Part shown: positions 40,356 through 49,955 of the stretch, one piece after another
Layout of the letters: each line of letters starts with the position of its first letter
How positions within the stretch are numbered: the first letter of the stretch is position 1
Assembly: GCA_021205755.1 (NCBI GenBank)
Contig: JAJPWX010000110.1
Span: forward strand, 19,389-83,388
DNA: 64,000 bases
Reading direction: 5' to 3'
Origin: Lachnospiraceae bacterium
GTDB lineage: Bacteria > Bacillota > Clostridia > Lachnospirales > Lachnospiraceae
Position numbers and translations under genes: made by a program
Notes under the pieces: model-generated
Told to the model about the DNA's origin: nothing
The model's database searches: none
Seen by the model: the letters and a program-made list of their open reading frames with translations, nothing else

Positions 40356-41009
40356 TCAGCACCCGCCCACACAAGAACTCAATTTTTCCAGAAGCTCCGT
40401 AATCCGCGCGTTCTCCATCCGCATGCTGACCGGATTGACCGTCACGCGCGCGGACAGCGGGCATACCTCCTCCAGCACTACCAGTCCATTTTCCCGCAGA
40501 GTCGAGCCGGTCTCCACAATATCCACAATCACTTCGGAAAGGCCAACGATCGGAGCCAGTTCAATAGAACCGTTCAGCTTAATAATCTCAACCGTCTGGT
40601 TCTTCTGGTTGTAAAAGTAATCCTTTGCAATATTCGGATACTTCGTCGCCACGCGGATGCGCTCCTGGCTGTTCAGAAGCTCCCTGGCCGACTCCGGACC
40701 GCAGACACACATCCGGCATTTGCCAAACCCGAGATCCAGCACTTCATAAATTTTACGGTTTTCTTCCAGTATCGTATCCTTTCCGACAATGCCGATGTCC
40801 GCCGCGCCGTATTCTACATAGGTCGGCACATCCGGTCCCTTTGCCAGGAAAAAACGGAGCTTCAGCTCCTCATTTACAAAAATCAGCTTGCGCGTATCCG
40901 GGTCATTGATCTCCTCACAGGTGATCCCCACCTTTTCAAAAAGCTCTAGCGTCTTTCTGGCCAGGCGTCCCTTACAGAGCGCAAACGTCAGGTACCTCTC
41001 ATCGCTCAT
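40356..41009 (-). CDS. hisG: ATP phosphoribosyltransferase, short form
   Basis: MSDERYLTFALCKGRLARKTLELFEKVGI, GAADIGIVGKDTI, DIVETGSTLRENGL. Confidence 0.94.
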   Translation of the reverse strand: MSDERYLTFALCKGRLARKTLELFEKVGITCEEINDPDTRKLIFVNEELKLRFFLAKGPDVPTYVEYGAADIGIVGKDTILEENRKIYEVLDLGFGKCRMCVCGPESARELLNSQERIRVATKYPNIAKDYFYNQKNQTVEIIKLNGSIELAPIVGLSEVIVDIVETGSTLRENGLVVLEEVCPLSARVTVNPVSMRMENARITELLEKLSSCVGGC

Positions 41010-42205
41010 TCCATCTGCTCCTTATATAATTCTACCGTCATTTCACAGGAAGTCTTCTTCGCATATTCCAGACATTCCTCCCTGGAGCGCATTCCGGTTA
41101 TCCGGCAAAGTTCTACCTCAATCCCCTTTGCCCGAAGCTCTGTCGCGCGCGCGATCGCCTCCGCCTGTTTCCCATTCTCATAAATGACCACACAGCGCGT
41201 CCCCGGAGCCTCCGGGTGAATATTCTGCCTGGAAAGTGCCGAAAGCAGCTGATCCACCACTGTGACAAAGCCAACTGCCGGTGCGTCCTTGCCGAAATGG
41301 CGCACCAGTCCGTCGTACCGCCCGCCTTTCAGGATCGGAGCGCCGGTGCCATAGGTATAGCCGCGGAACAGGATGCCCGTGTAATACATATACCGGCTGC
41401 GAAGCCCAAGGTCAAACGAAACGTATTTTTCCACGCCGTAAAGCTTTAAGATATCCAGAATCTCCCGCAGCCGCTTTACCGCCAGAAGAGCATCCGCGTT
41501 GCCGGTCAGAGCTTCCGCCCGATCTAACACCTCCACGCCGCCAAACAGCCCCGGCAGCGCCGCGAAGCATTGCTTCAATGAATCACTGAGATTTTTCCCG
41601 GAAAGGAGTTTCTCCGCCCCAAACGTATTTTTATTGGAAATCAGCTCTTTCAGCTCCGATGTGCTCGGCTCATCGAGACCTGCCTCTTTCACCAGTGCAT
41701 CGAAAAATCCGCAGTGGCCAAGGCTGATCTGAAACTCTTCCAGTCCCGAAGCAAGCAGCATCTGCACCGCCAGAGCGATCACCTCCGCATCCGCGTCCGC
41801 ACTGTCATCCCCGATCAGCTCCCCGCCGATCTGTGTCGTCTCCTTTAACCGTCCCTGATAACTGGAATTGTTGATAAACGCATTGCCCAGGTAAGTCAGA
41901 CGGAGCGGCATATTATCATTCAGATAATATTTCGAAGCCGCGCGGACCGTAGGCGGTGTAAAATCCGGCCGCAATACCAGCGTATTTCCCTCGCGATCGA
42001 AAAATTTGTAGAGCTCCCTGGAAGGGATCGTGCCGACCTCCCGGCTGAACACATCAAAAAACTCAAAGGTCGGCGTTTCAATGTCCCGGTACCCATAGGA
42101 CCGAATCACCGTGTGCAGCTTTTCCTGCAGCGCCAGCTTCTCTTCACATTCTCTGCCATATATATCCCGGACGCCTTCTGGCGTATGTAATATTTTCTGC
42201 ATCAA
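41006..42205 (-). CDS. hisZ: ATP phosphoribosyltransferase regulatory subunit
   Basis: HisRS-like: TPEGVRDIYGRECEEKLALQEKL, LRPDFTPPTVRAAS, GRYDGLVRHFGKDAPAVGF; 4-nt overlap with hisG. Confidence 0.93.
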   Translation of the reverse strand: MMQKILHTPEGVRDIYGRECEEKLALQEKLHTVIRSYGYRDIETPTFEFFDVFSREVGTIPSRELYKFFDREGNTLVLRPDFTPPTVRAASKYYLNDNMPLRLTYLGNAFINNSSYQGRLKETTQIGGELIGDDSADADAEVIALAVQMLLASGLEEFQISLGHCGFFDALVKEAGLDEPSTSELKELISNKNTFGAEKLLSGKNLSDSLKQCFAALPGLFGGVEVLDRAEALTGNADALLAVKRLREILDILKLYGVEKYVSFDLGLRSRYMYYTGILFRGYTYGTGAPILKGGRYDGLVRHFGKDAPAVGFVTVVDQLLSALSRQNIHPEAPGTRCVVIYENGKQAEAIARATELRAKGIEVELCRITGMRSREECLEYAKKTSCEMTVELYKEQME

Positions 42206-42276
42206 TTTTCTCCTGATCTATTTCATATATCTGCGGAATAGATTGGCAAATCCCAATATGCCCCGCAATCTTTCTT

Positions 42277-42305
42277 ATTGTACGCAAAAATGGCAGAGTT
42301 GTCCA
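42277..42305 (-). promoter_or_regulatory. Promoter for hisZ-hisG
   Basis: Minus strand TGGACA-17 nt-TACAAT. Confidence 0.5.
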
Positions 42306-42322
42306 GTCCTGACTTTATGATT

Positions 42323-43099
42323 TCAACCATGATTTTGAATGGAATCCAGGAACCCCCTCGCACGCTCTGTCGCCGGATGCGCAAAAAACTCCTCCGGTGT
42401 ATTTTCTTCGAGAATCTGCCCTGCATCCATAAACAGAATACGGTCTGCGACACGTCTGGCAAAATTCATCTCGTGCGTAACAACCACCATCGTCATCCCA
42501 TCTCTGGCCAGTTCTGTCATAACGGCCAGAACTTCCCCAATCATTTCCGGATCAAGCGCACTGGTTGGCTCATCAAATAAAATTGCCTTCGGATGCATGG
42601 CAAGAGAACGCGCAATAGCAACCCGCTGCTGCTGCCCTCCGGAAAGCTGTGCGGGCATTTTGTGGGCCTGACTGTCCACACCGACCCGTTTCAGCAGATT
42701 CATTGCCTCCTCCTGTGCTTCCTTTTTGGATTTATGGAGCACTTCGGTCGGACCCATCGTGACATTATCCAGTATTGTTTTATGGGCAAAAAGATTAAAG
42801 GATTGAAACACCATGCCTACCTGTGAGCGAAGCTCCGCCAGCTTTCTGCCCTCTTCGGGCATAGTGACCCCATCAATTCGAATCTCCCCTGAATCAATGC
42901 GCTCCAGACGGTTGATGGTACGGCAAAGCGTAGACTTTCCGGAGCCGGATGGGCCTATGATCACCACCACTTCTCCTTTTTTTACGGAAAGGCTGATATC
43001 CTTTAATACATGCAGTTCCCCGAAATGCTTATCTACATGCTTCAGTTCAATGACCGGAACCTGCCCGGCCGAATCCAAGTTTGTGTGTGTATTTGCCAT
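42323..43099 (-). CDS. Polar amino acid ABC transporter ATP-binding protein
   Basis: Walker [10 protein letters not shown], signature LSGGQQQR, Walker [15 protein letters not shown]; GlnQ-like. Confidence 0.94.
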   Translation of the reverse strand: MANTHTNLDSAGQVPVIELKHVDKHFGELHVLKDISLSVKKGEVVVIIGPSGSGKSTLCRTINRLERIDSGEIRIDGVTMPEEGRKLAELRSQVGMVFQSFNLFAHKTILDNVTMGPTEVLHKSKKEAQEEAMNLLKRVGVDSQAHKMPAQLSGGQQQRVAIARSLAMHPKAILFDEPTSALDPEMIGEVLAVMTELARDGMTMVVVTHEMNFARRVADRILFMDAGQILEENTPEEFFAHPATERARGFLDSIQNHG

Positions 43100-43119
43100 G
43101 CTGTTTACGCCCCTTCCTT

Positions 43120-43941
43120 TCACAATTGTTGCGCATTTTTCCTGCGCTTTGACAGAGCAACTGAAATTTTATTCAGAGCATAATTGATCAGAATATAGAT
43201 CACCGCCACAACCAGATATACGGAAAGCAGTGCGTCGTAATTGCTGATCAGCACTTTGGCATTCTGCATCAGATCCGCGTAGTTCACAACGTAGGCAAAG
43301 GTAGTATCTTTCAGGACAATCACCAGTTCAGAAATCAACGCCGGAATCACATATCGCAAAGCCTGTGGAAAAACAATCTTAAAAAATACACTTCCGTCCC
43401 GCATCCCCAGAGACAAAGCAGCTTCACTCTGTCCTTTCGGCACTGCGTTTACACCAGAACGCAGAACCTCCGCAACGACTCCGGAGGCTGAAATTGCTAC
43501 GGGTGCTGTGATTTTCCAATACGAAGGAAGCTTCAACCCGAACTGCGGTGCAATCAGGAAGAAAAAATAGATAAACAGCAGTGTCGGAACACCGCGGGTA
43601 AATTCAATCAATGCCCTGCCGATTCCCCGAAGGACTTTATATTTGCTGATTCTCCCGAGCATCATACCCATCCCCAGCGCAAATGCCACTGTCCCGGCTC
43701 CCAGCGCCACCTGGAGTGTTCCAACAAGCCCTCTCCCCAGAAAACGCCATGTCGTATAGCGGGTAAACAATGTCCAATACTTTGCGTCCAACTGACCATT
43801 GACAGCAAACTGCCGGATCACCAGGGTAACGAGTACCGCAATTCCAACCAGAGAAACCGCCGTCACCGCAGTAATTATCTTCCGTGTCTTCGGCCCGGGC
43901 GGTTCATAAATTGCATCTCTTATCGAAACATTCCCACTCAT
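43120..43941 (-). CDS. Amino acid ABC transporter permease
   Basis: HisM/GlnP-like: [42 protein letters not shown]. Confidence 0.9.
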   Translation of the reverse strand: MSGNVSIRDAIYEPPGPKTRKIITAVTAVSLVGIAVLVTLVIRQFAVNGQLDAKYWTLFTRYTTWRFLGRGLVGTLQVALGAGTVAFALGMGMMLGRISKYKVLRGIGRALIEFTRGVPTLLFIYFFFLIAPQFGLKLPSYWKITAPVAISASGVVAEVLRSGVNAVPKGQSEAALSLGMRDGSVFFKIVFPQALRYVIPALISELVIVLKDTTFAYVVNYADLMQNAKVLISNYDALLSVYLVVAVIYILINYALNKISVALSKRRKNAQQL

Positions 43942-44597
43942 CGCATAATCCTCACTTTTTGATCAATTTTGTTTCCCACCAGACCTATTACAACAGCAGT
44001 TGCACAGTAAAAAAACGCAGAAATGACAAAAGCCGTAATGCCGCCGACCGTTCTTGTATTGATGTAGGATACAATGCCTGTCAGGTCGGTCGGGTTCAGC
44101 GGAACCAGAGCCGCCAGAGACGTAGTAAGCATGGTCGCAACCAGCAGATTTGTCATCTGTAAAACAGAAGACCGGAGTGCCTGCGGAAGAATCACATTTT
44201 TCACCATCTGGAAGAAAGTCATTCCCAGAGATCTGGCCGCCTCAATCTGCCCAATGTCAATGGTGTTCATGCCAGCCATCAGATATTCCGAGCAGAAAGC
44301 AGACGGAATCAGTGATGTAGCGATCAGTACGCACGTATAATAAGACCAGAGAAACCCAATGTACGGAAATGCGTACACCAGAAGGATCAGCAAAGCGGCG
44401 CCTGGTATATTACGGAATATCTGGACATAAAAATCTCCGACCAGACGCAGCGGTTTGATCGGACAAATCCGCATAACTGTAATGACTATGCCAATGACAA
44501 AGGCCAGGACAAATGCAAAAAAAGTCAGCTTCCAGGTCATCAAAAGTGCCGACAGATATTTGTCTCCATATTGTGTTAACAGGTCTGATACAGACAT
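43938..44597 (-). CDS. Amino acid ABC transporter permease
   Basis: MSVSDLLTQYGDKYLSALLMTWKLTFFAFVLAF; IGQIEAARSLGMTFFQMVKNVILPQALR EAA loop. Confidence 0.9.
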   Translation of the reverse strand: MSVSDLLTQYGDKYLSALLMTWKLTFFAFVLAFVIGIVITVMRICPIKPLRLVGDFYVQIFRNIPGAALLILLVYAFPYIGFLWSYYTCVLIATSLIPSAFCSEYLMAGMNTIDIGQIEAARSLGMTFFQMVKNVILPQALRSSVLQMTNLLVATMLTTSLAALVPLNPTDLTGIVSYINTRTVGGITAFVISAFFYCATAVVIGLVGNKIDQKVRIMR

Positions 44598-44669
44598 AAA
44601 GCCCCTCCTTTTTGATGTACGAAAGCTTTCGGACAGAAAAGCAAAAGAGGATTGCAAAACTGCGAATAA

Positions 44670-44698
44670 GGCCCTCAGGGGTACTGTCCTTGAGAGCC
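44670..44698 (-). promoter_or_regulatory. Intercistronic hairpin between binding-protein and permease genes
   Basis: Minus strand GGCTCTCAAGG-ACAGTA-CCCCTGAGGGCC. Confidence 0.5.
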
Positions 44699-44802
44699 TT
44701 TCTCCATATTGTTCCTGAACATTCAGCAGCAGAGACCTGCATCTGATGACAGGGCATAACCAATCATCCATTGCAATCCGAATCCAAAAGAATCCGTACG
44801 CT

Positions 44803-45750
44803 TTATTCTTCCCCTACAACCGGAGCATCCGGTACCGTGTCAATCCCGGTGCGGTCGCCGAGGCAAATCTGCCACAGCTCCGCCCATGTGCCGTTATCAA
44901 TGATCTCCTGCAGGAATTCATTTACAAACTCTACGCCATCCGAGTCAAGCGGAAGTCCAATACCGTAATTATCCTCTGGTCCGAACACATCTCCCGCAAT
45001 CTCATAGACATCCGGATTCTTTACAATCGCGTTCAAAAGAAGCGTGTAGTCCGTAACATAAGCGTCAACTCTCCCCTGCTCCAGCGCCGTACGAGCTTCG
45101 GTGTCGGTCTCGAACTCCTGTACAGTAGCGTCCGGCGCATACTCAGCCAGAATATCCGGGCCGGTAGAACCAGCCTGAGTTGCGACTACCTTACCTGCCA
45201 GATCATCTACGCCGGTGATCTCTGTATTGCCAGCCACCACAAGCACAGCCTGCTGGGAGGTATAATACGGACCTGCAAAAGAAATCACTTCTTTGCGGGA
45301 ATCCGTAATGGAATAGGTCGCTACTACAACATCTACCTGGTCACTCTGCAGAACTGCCTCGCGGGTGCTCGAATCTACCTGCGTCAGTTCATAAGCAGTC
45401 TCATCTCCCAGAATATACTTGGCAAGGAGCTGATAAAGACCTGCATCGAATCCGCGAAGACTGTCGTCCGTCTCATCCAGCTGGCTGAACAGGAAAGAAG
45501 TCCTCGTACCGCCGACTCTTAACACACCTGCTTCTTTAACAGCGGTCGCCCACTCACTAGAGGCAATCGTATCGTCATCCGCCACAATACCAGAGGCAAT
45601 CAACTCATCAAATGCATCCTTGTCAATCGCCACAGAATTATCTTCTGTCTCGGTTTCAGTTTCGTCCGCAAGTGCATTCGTTCCCAGCGTAAAGCTCAGA
45701 GCCATAGAAAAAGCCAGCGCATACGCCATTATCTTTTTATAAACCTTCAT
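44803..45750 (-). CDS. Amino acid ABC transporter substrate-binding protein
   Basis: Signal peptide; AGVLRVGGTRTSFLFSQLDETDDSLRGFDAGLYQLLAKYIL; VDVVVATYSITDSRKEVISFAGPYYTSQQAVLV. Confidence 0.92.
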   Translation of the reverse strand: MKVYKKIMAYALAFSMALSFTLGTNALADETETETEDNSVAIDKDAFDELIASGIVADDDTIASSEWATAVKEAGVLRVGGTRTSFLFSQLDETDDSLRGFDAGLYQLLAKYILGDETAYELTQVDSSTREAVLQSDQVDVVVATYSITDSRKEVISFAGPYYTSQQAVLVVAGNTEITGVDDLAGKVVATQAGSTGPDILAEYAPDATVQEFETDTEARTALEQGRVDAYVTDYTLLLNAIVKNPDVYEIAGDVFGPEDNYGIGLPLDSDGVEFVNEFLQEIIDNGTWAELWQICLGDRTGIDTVPDAPVVGEE

Positions 45751-45869
45751 GATTCATTTCCTCCTCATTCCCCTACTTCTTTAGTAGGAATAGTATGTTT
45801 TACACTTTCTTATCATACACCTTAATGACCAATTCGTCAAGCCCATATACCTACTGTTTTAATATTTTT

Positions 45870-46604
45870 TTATTCTCCCTTGCATCTGTCAAGGAAAAAA
45901 CGATACACCATACGCCCGTCTGCAAGTCTGTCCGTATTTTTATTTCCCGTACCTTCGGCCAGCATGGACAGCGACGATTCTTTCAGAAATCTCTGCATGG
46001 TAAAATCTTTTCCCCCTGAGATAGAAAAACCGCAGCGTTCCGGATGCCACTGGACTGCCCAGATCGGATACTTTCTGTGTGTAAACCCTTCCAGTATGCC
46101 ATCTTCCGCAAACTGATTCAGCACAATCCCGTCGCCGAGTCTGTCTACTGCCTGATGGTGGTGACTGTTGACATATACATGCTCTCCATAGAGATGCGCC
46201 AGCCAGGAGTCTTTGGATGCCACGGCTCCATGCAGGCAATCTCGGGCTCCGTCCCCATTGTGTGTGTCTCGTTCCGCAATATTCTGAACCAGGGAACCTC
46301 CAAAATAAACATTAATCAGCTGCATTCCCCGGCAAACACCCAAAACAGGCTTCTTTGCGCGAATAAACTCCTCCAGCATTTTCATCTGAAGATCATCTTC
46401 AGCATCATTTATACCCTGGCTTCCCAAATTCGGCTGTCCATACCACACAGGATTGACATCACATCCTCCCGGCAGCAAGAGGCCGTCAAAATGCTCTGCC
46501 GAGTCAAACGCTCCTATCACCAGGGGCTCTGCCCCCAGATGTTTTAACACTGCAACATAATTATCCGGTCTATAAGAAAATACCGGTATCGCAATTCTAT
46601 TCAT
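45870..46604 (-). CDS. Class I glutamine amidotransferase / gamma-Glu-GABA hydrolase family
   Basis: LLLPGGCDVNPVWYG, KPVLGVCRGMQLINVYFGGSL (nucleophile Cys), WAVQWHPE. Confidence 0.9.
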   Translation of the reverse strand: MNRIAIPVFSYRPDNYVAVLKHLGAEPLVIGAFDSAEHFDGLLLPGGCDVNPVWYGQPNLGSQGINDAEDDLQMKMLEEFIRAKKPVLGVCRGMQLINVYFGGSLVQNIAERDTHNGDGARDCLHGAVASKDSWLAHLYGEHVYVNSHHHQAVDRLGDGIVLNQFAEDGILEGFTHRKYPIWAVQWHPERCGFSISGGKDFTMQRFLKESSLSMLAEGTGNKNTDRLADGRMVYRFFLDRCKGE

Positions 46605-46701
46605 ACGATTCCTCCTGAAAATTATGTGTATCATACCACAAGTTTCTCCAGGAGACAATCAAAAGCTTACGGGTACTCTTCCAAATATATTGTCCGGTGT
46701 T

Positions 46702-46992
46702 TCTGCAAAAGTTCAGCTGAAGTGAAAAGTTTATTTCCACACCAAAATTTGTGATTTTCCGGTGGATTTCACTCTTTCAGGGATTAAAAGCACAGTCAAG
46801 GAGTAAAACTTCATTCCATTTACGCCATCATTTACCCAGTAGAATTGGGTAGGCCATATGGTGTAAGACTGATTTCCACTAGGTTTTTGCTGCGAACGCC
46901 GGAAATACAAGTGGAATTTTGAGTAAGACTGAATTCCACTTGTACCCCCGAGTTGTGGAATTTAAATTTTCATTTCACTCTGCAAAAGTTCA
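46702..46992. repeat. Intergenic block of iterated GTAARACT..ATTCCACTT motifs between 14-bp direct repeats
   Basis: TCTGCAAAAGTTCA at 46702-46715 and 46979-46992; repeat units near 46719, 46798, 46859 and 46917; perfect IR TACAAGTGGAATT/AATTCCACTTGTA at 46906-46918 and 46932-46944. Confidence 0.75.
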
Positions 46993-47117
46993 CATAAAGT
47001 TTTATCATGTTTCAATTGACATCCGTCTAAAATCACAGTAAAATAAGGAAAACAGCCCAGATAAATATCAAAATGACATACTATGGATACCATCTCCTAT
47101 TTTCAGAGAGGAACAGG

Positions 47118-48140
47118 ATGACTTCAACACGCATACATCGGATAAAAAAATATCTGCGTCTTTTCATTTTCATATTTCTATTCTCCCTGCATTTTACGGG
47201 TTTCTTTGGGTCATCCGAATACTCCAGCTTTGTTTTGAGCGCCCAGGCTGCCTCCGCGAGTGTTCCAAGCCTGAATGCCAAAATCACGCAGAATAACATA
47301 TTGAAAATTCTAAACGCATATGATACAGACGGCGCGTATCTTATCAAAAACAGGATCGAGGCTGGCGATAATATCCTGACCTGGTTCGCGGGCTGCTCTG
47401 ACATCTTAAGCGGGATCGATACCGCAGTCCATGAGGAAACCCACATCTATTCCTATGCGGCGGAGAAAAAGGGGAAGGCTGCTTATTACGTGGGCAATCA
47501 GAAAGTCATCTACGTCCCCTATACAGATGTATTTCAGACCGTGGAAATGGCTTCTTCCATCCCTTCGAGTCTCCGTACCTTCCGGTACAGCGCTTATATC
47601 GCAGATCCGAGTGAAAACCTGGCCTCAAATGTAGACGGCATTTACGGCCTGCTGAATGAATTTATGGCCTACCGCTCCGGCATGAACACCATCGTTTCCC
47701 TTTACGACTACCTGATGGATCAGGACGCCGACTGGGATACCTGGATGCTCTTTATCAACGAGTGTGAAAATGACATGCAGGCTTACGCCGAGTTTAAGTA
47801 TTACATCCTGCATTACCTTTACTATGCAAAGCAGAATTATCCTGCCGTTTACAAGGCGATCATTCAGAACACCCAGTTCTGCAAGGCCTACAAAAAACTG
47901 GAAAGCAGTTACGCGAAGCTGATCCGCCAATACCAGAAGGATCTGACAAAGCTGCAGAAGTATTACGCAAAAAAGGGCTACACGCTCACGATCAAAAACA
48001 GCACGATTTCCCTGACTACCCCCGAGAAAAAAACCATCAGTATCTCCCGCTGCTACAGCACGTATCTGAAACTTGAAAAGCAGCTGAACAAAACGCGCTA
48101 TACAAATCTGCACAATAAACTGCTCGCCGGAGTCAGCTGA
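47118..48140 (+). CDS. Uncharacterised exported protein with HExxH motif
   Basis: Signal peptide; TAVHEETHIYSYAAEKKG with downstream NEFMAYRSG; RBS AGAGAGGAAC upstream of ATG 47118. Confidence 0.65.
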   Translation: MTSTRIHRIKKYLRLFIFIFLFSLHFTGFFGSSEYSSFVLSAQAASASVPSLNAKITQNNILKILNAYDTDGAYLIKNRIEAGDNILTWFAGCSDILSGIDTAVHEETHIYSYAAEKKGKAAYYVGNQKVIYVPYTDVFQTVEMASSIPSSLRTFRYSAYIADPSENLASNVDGIYGLLNEFMAYRSGMNTIVSLYDYLMDQDADWDTWMLFINECENDMQAYAEFKYYILHYLYYAKQNYPAVYKAIIQNTQFCKAYKKLESSYAKLIRQYQKDLTKLQKYYAKKGYTLTIKNSTISLTTPEKKTISISRCYSTYLKLEKQLNKTRYTNLHNKLLAGVS

Positions 48141-48198
48141 ATGGCAGCGGCCTGTTGCTCTCACGTAATGTTTTGTTTTTCCTGAACAGCAGACACTT

Positions 48199-48759
48199 TC
48201 ATTTTGAATCAGCATTTTTCTGTATGTTTTCTCTTTCATCAAGGTCACGCTGCAGCGCGTCCAGATAGGGCACCAGAAGTCCGCCCCGCGGATGAATGTA
48301 ATAATTCTGGTCAAGCTCCACATAGCGGAAGCTCTTTCGCCCACCATTCTGTGCACGGTTCCAGAATTTCATCATGTCACGGTAGGGCAAATAAAACAGT
48401 TCGTTTCTCACACTGAAAAACAGGATCAAAAAAGAAATCCCGCCCTGCTCCTCAAAGCGGGTCATAAATTCCACCTGATGCGGATGGATATTCTGGAGTG
48501 CAAAAGTATCTATCGTACATTCCTTGGCGTCAAAGCAGACCGGGAGTCCCTGCACCACGCCGATGTAATCGACCGTACTCTTCTGTTCAAAATAGGCGAG
48601 CGTAATGTGGCGCTCATCTTTATCAATTTTCAGCGGCGTGATCGGCGTCGGTATCTTCTGAATCAGCGCAAGCTTCTTCTCCAGATAAACCTCATTGGTT
48701 CGATTGATCAGCTCCTCCAGAGTTGAACCGCGCAGGCCGCGCGTATTCCAGGTCGCCAT
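48199..48759 (-). CDS. recU: Holliday junction resolvase RecU
   Basis: MATWNTRGLRGSTLEELINRTNEVYLEKKLALIQKIPTPITP; STVDYIGV, FDAKEC nuclease residues. Confidence 0.92.
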   Translation of the reverse strand: MATWNTRGLRGSTLEELINRTNEVYLEKKLALIQKIPTPITPLKIDKDERHITLAYFEQKSTVDYIGVVQGLPVCFDAKECTIDTFALQNIHPHQVEFMTRFEEQGGISFLILFFSVRNELFYLPYRDMMKFWNRAQNGGRKSFRYVELDQNYYIHPRGGLLVPYLDALQRDLDERENIQKNADSK

Positions 48760-48791
48760 ATGATTCCTCCTGCTGTTTCCAGTACTTTTTT

Positions 48792-49946
48792 CTACAAATT
48801 CCGCTTTCGAGTCCTGTTTTCGCTCTGATCCGTCCAAGACAGATGCCGCTGAGTTATGCAAGTGTGATCGGTAACCATCAGAGTCTCAAACACTTCCGGC
48901 AGCGGAGCGCAAAAAGACTTCCCGGACAGATAAGAGAGCGCCCCCTCTATCTGCGGAAATTCCAGCCGATAGGCATGCAGCAGCTGGCTGTGTATGCCGT
49001 GGGAGTGTGCAAATGCCTTGTTTTTCACCGGATTCCCGTATTTGGGATCGCCGAGAATCGGATGTCCGACACTTGCCAGATGCGCACGGATCTGGTGGCT
49101 CCGGCCGGTAATCAGGTGAACCTCCAGAAGTGTCAGTCCATGTGCGGCGAAAAGCACATGGTACTCGGTCTCAATCGGCTTCGCCCCCTTGGATGGCGCA
49201 TTTGTCACCGTCACTGTATTTGTTCGCTCATCCTTTTGCAGATATCCGCGCAGGTGACTGTCGGCATGCAATTCCCCGCAGACAACGCAGCGGTAATATT
49301 TGCGCACCGTCCGCTCTTTCAAAAGCCGGTTCATGGTCTGAAGACCCGCGAGACTCTTTCCGGCCACAACCAGGCCGCTCGTATTGCGGTCCAGCCGATT
49401 GCAGATCGCCGGACGGACAAGTTGCATCTGCTCGCGCGTCATAGAATCGGAAGCCAGCAGATACGCGTTCAGATATTCCACCAGAGAAACATCCCCCGGC
49501 GACGCCTTCTGTGAGAGCATCCCCACGGGCTTATTAAACAAAAGAATATGCGCGTCTTCATAAACAATCTCCGGCGGCTGTACGCCTGCGACAAGGGTTG
49601 GAACCTCCGACCGGAGGTGAGACGCAGGTTTTCTGACCGAATCTGTACTTCTCAGAGAATCCGATGCCAGAGAATCGGAATGATCTGGCGCCTGTTCCCT
49701 CTCCTGGACGCCCTGTTGAATTCGTACGCCCCCAAATTTTTCGTATGTCTCCTCGGAGAGAAACAGCTTCACGAGATCATTGGGCTGAAGGATTTCCCTG
49801 CCCTCCGCCTTTTTCCCGTTCAGAGTGATATTCTTTTTTCGAAGCATTTTATAAAGAAAGCTCTTGGGCGCCTCCCGCATATAGCGCGCCAGCAGCTTAT
49901 CCAGCCGCTGGCCGGCGTCCCCCTCCTCTATCCGAATCTGTATCAT
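48792..49946 (-). CDS. RluA-family pseudouridine synthase
   Basis: MIQIRIEEGDAGQRLDKLLARYM S4-like; VRPAICNRLDRNTSGLVVAGKSL catalytic Asp; HQIRAHLASVGHPILGDPKYG. Confidence 0.93.
   Translation of the reverse strand: MIQIRIEEGDAGQRLDKLLARYMREAPKSFLYKMLRKKNITLNGKKAEGREILQPNDLVKLFLSEETYEKFGGVRIQQGVQEREQAPDHSDSLASDSLRSTDSVRKPASHLRSEVPTLVAGVQPPEIVYEDAHILLFNKPVGMLSQKASPGDVSLVEYLNAYLLASDSMTREQMQLVRPAICNRLDRNTSGLVVAGKSLAGLQTMNRLLKERTVRKYYRCVVCGELHADSHLRGYLQKDERTNTVTVTNAPSKGAKPIETEYHVLFAAHGLTLLEVHLITGRSHQIRAHLASVGHPILGDPKYGNPVKNKAFAHSHGIHSQLLHAYRLEFPQIEGALSYLSGKSFCAPLPEVFETLMVTDHTCITQRHLSWTDQSENRTRKRNL
49585..49628. repeat. Compound palindrome inside the RluA-family gene
   Basis: CCTGCG(49585-90)/CGCAGG(49623-28) outer stem around CCTCCG-AC-CGGAGG (49604-17), with unequal bulges. 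Confidence 0.7.
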
Positions 49947-49955
49947 AATGGTTTT

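Noticed and set aside
48165-48200. GAACAGCAGA near 48184 as another copy of the GTAAC...GAACAGCA element
   Set aside because: Matches only 8-10 nt and lacks the GTAAC terminus; probably chance.
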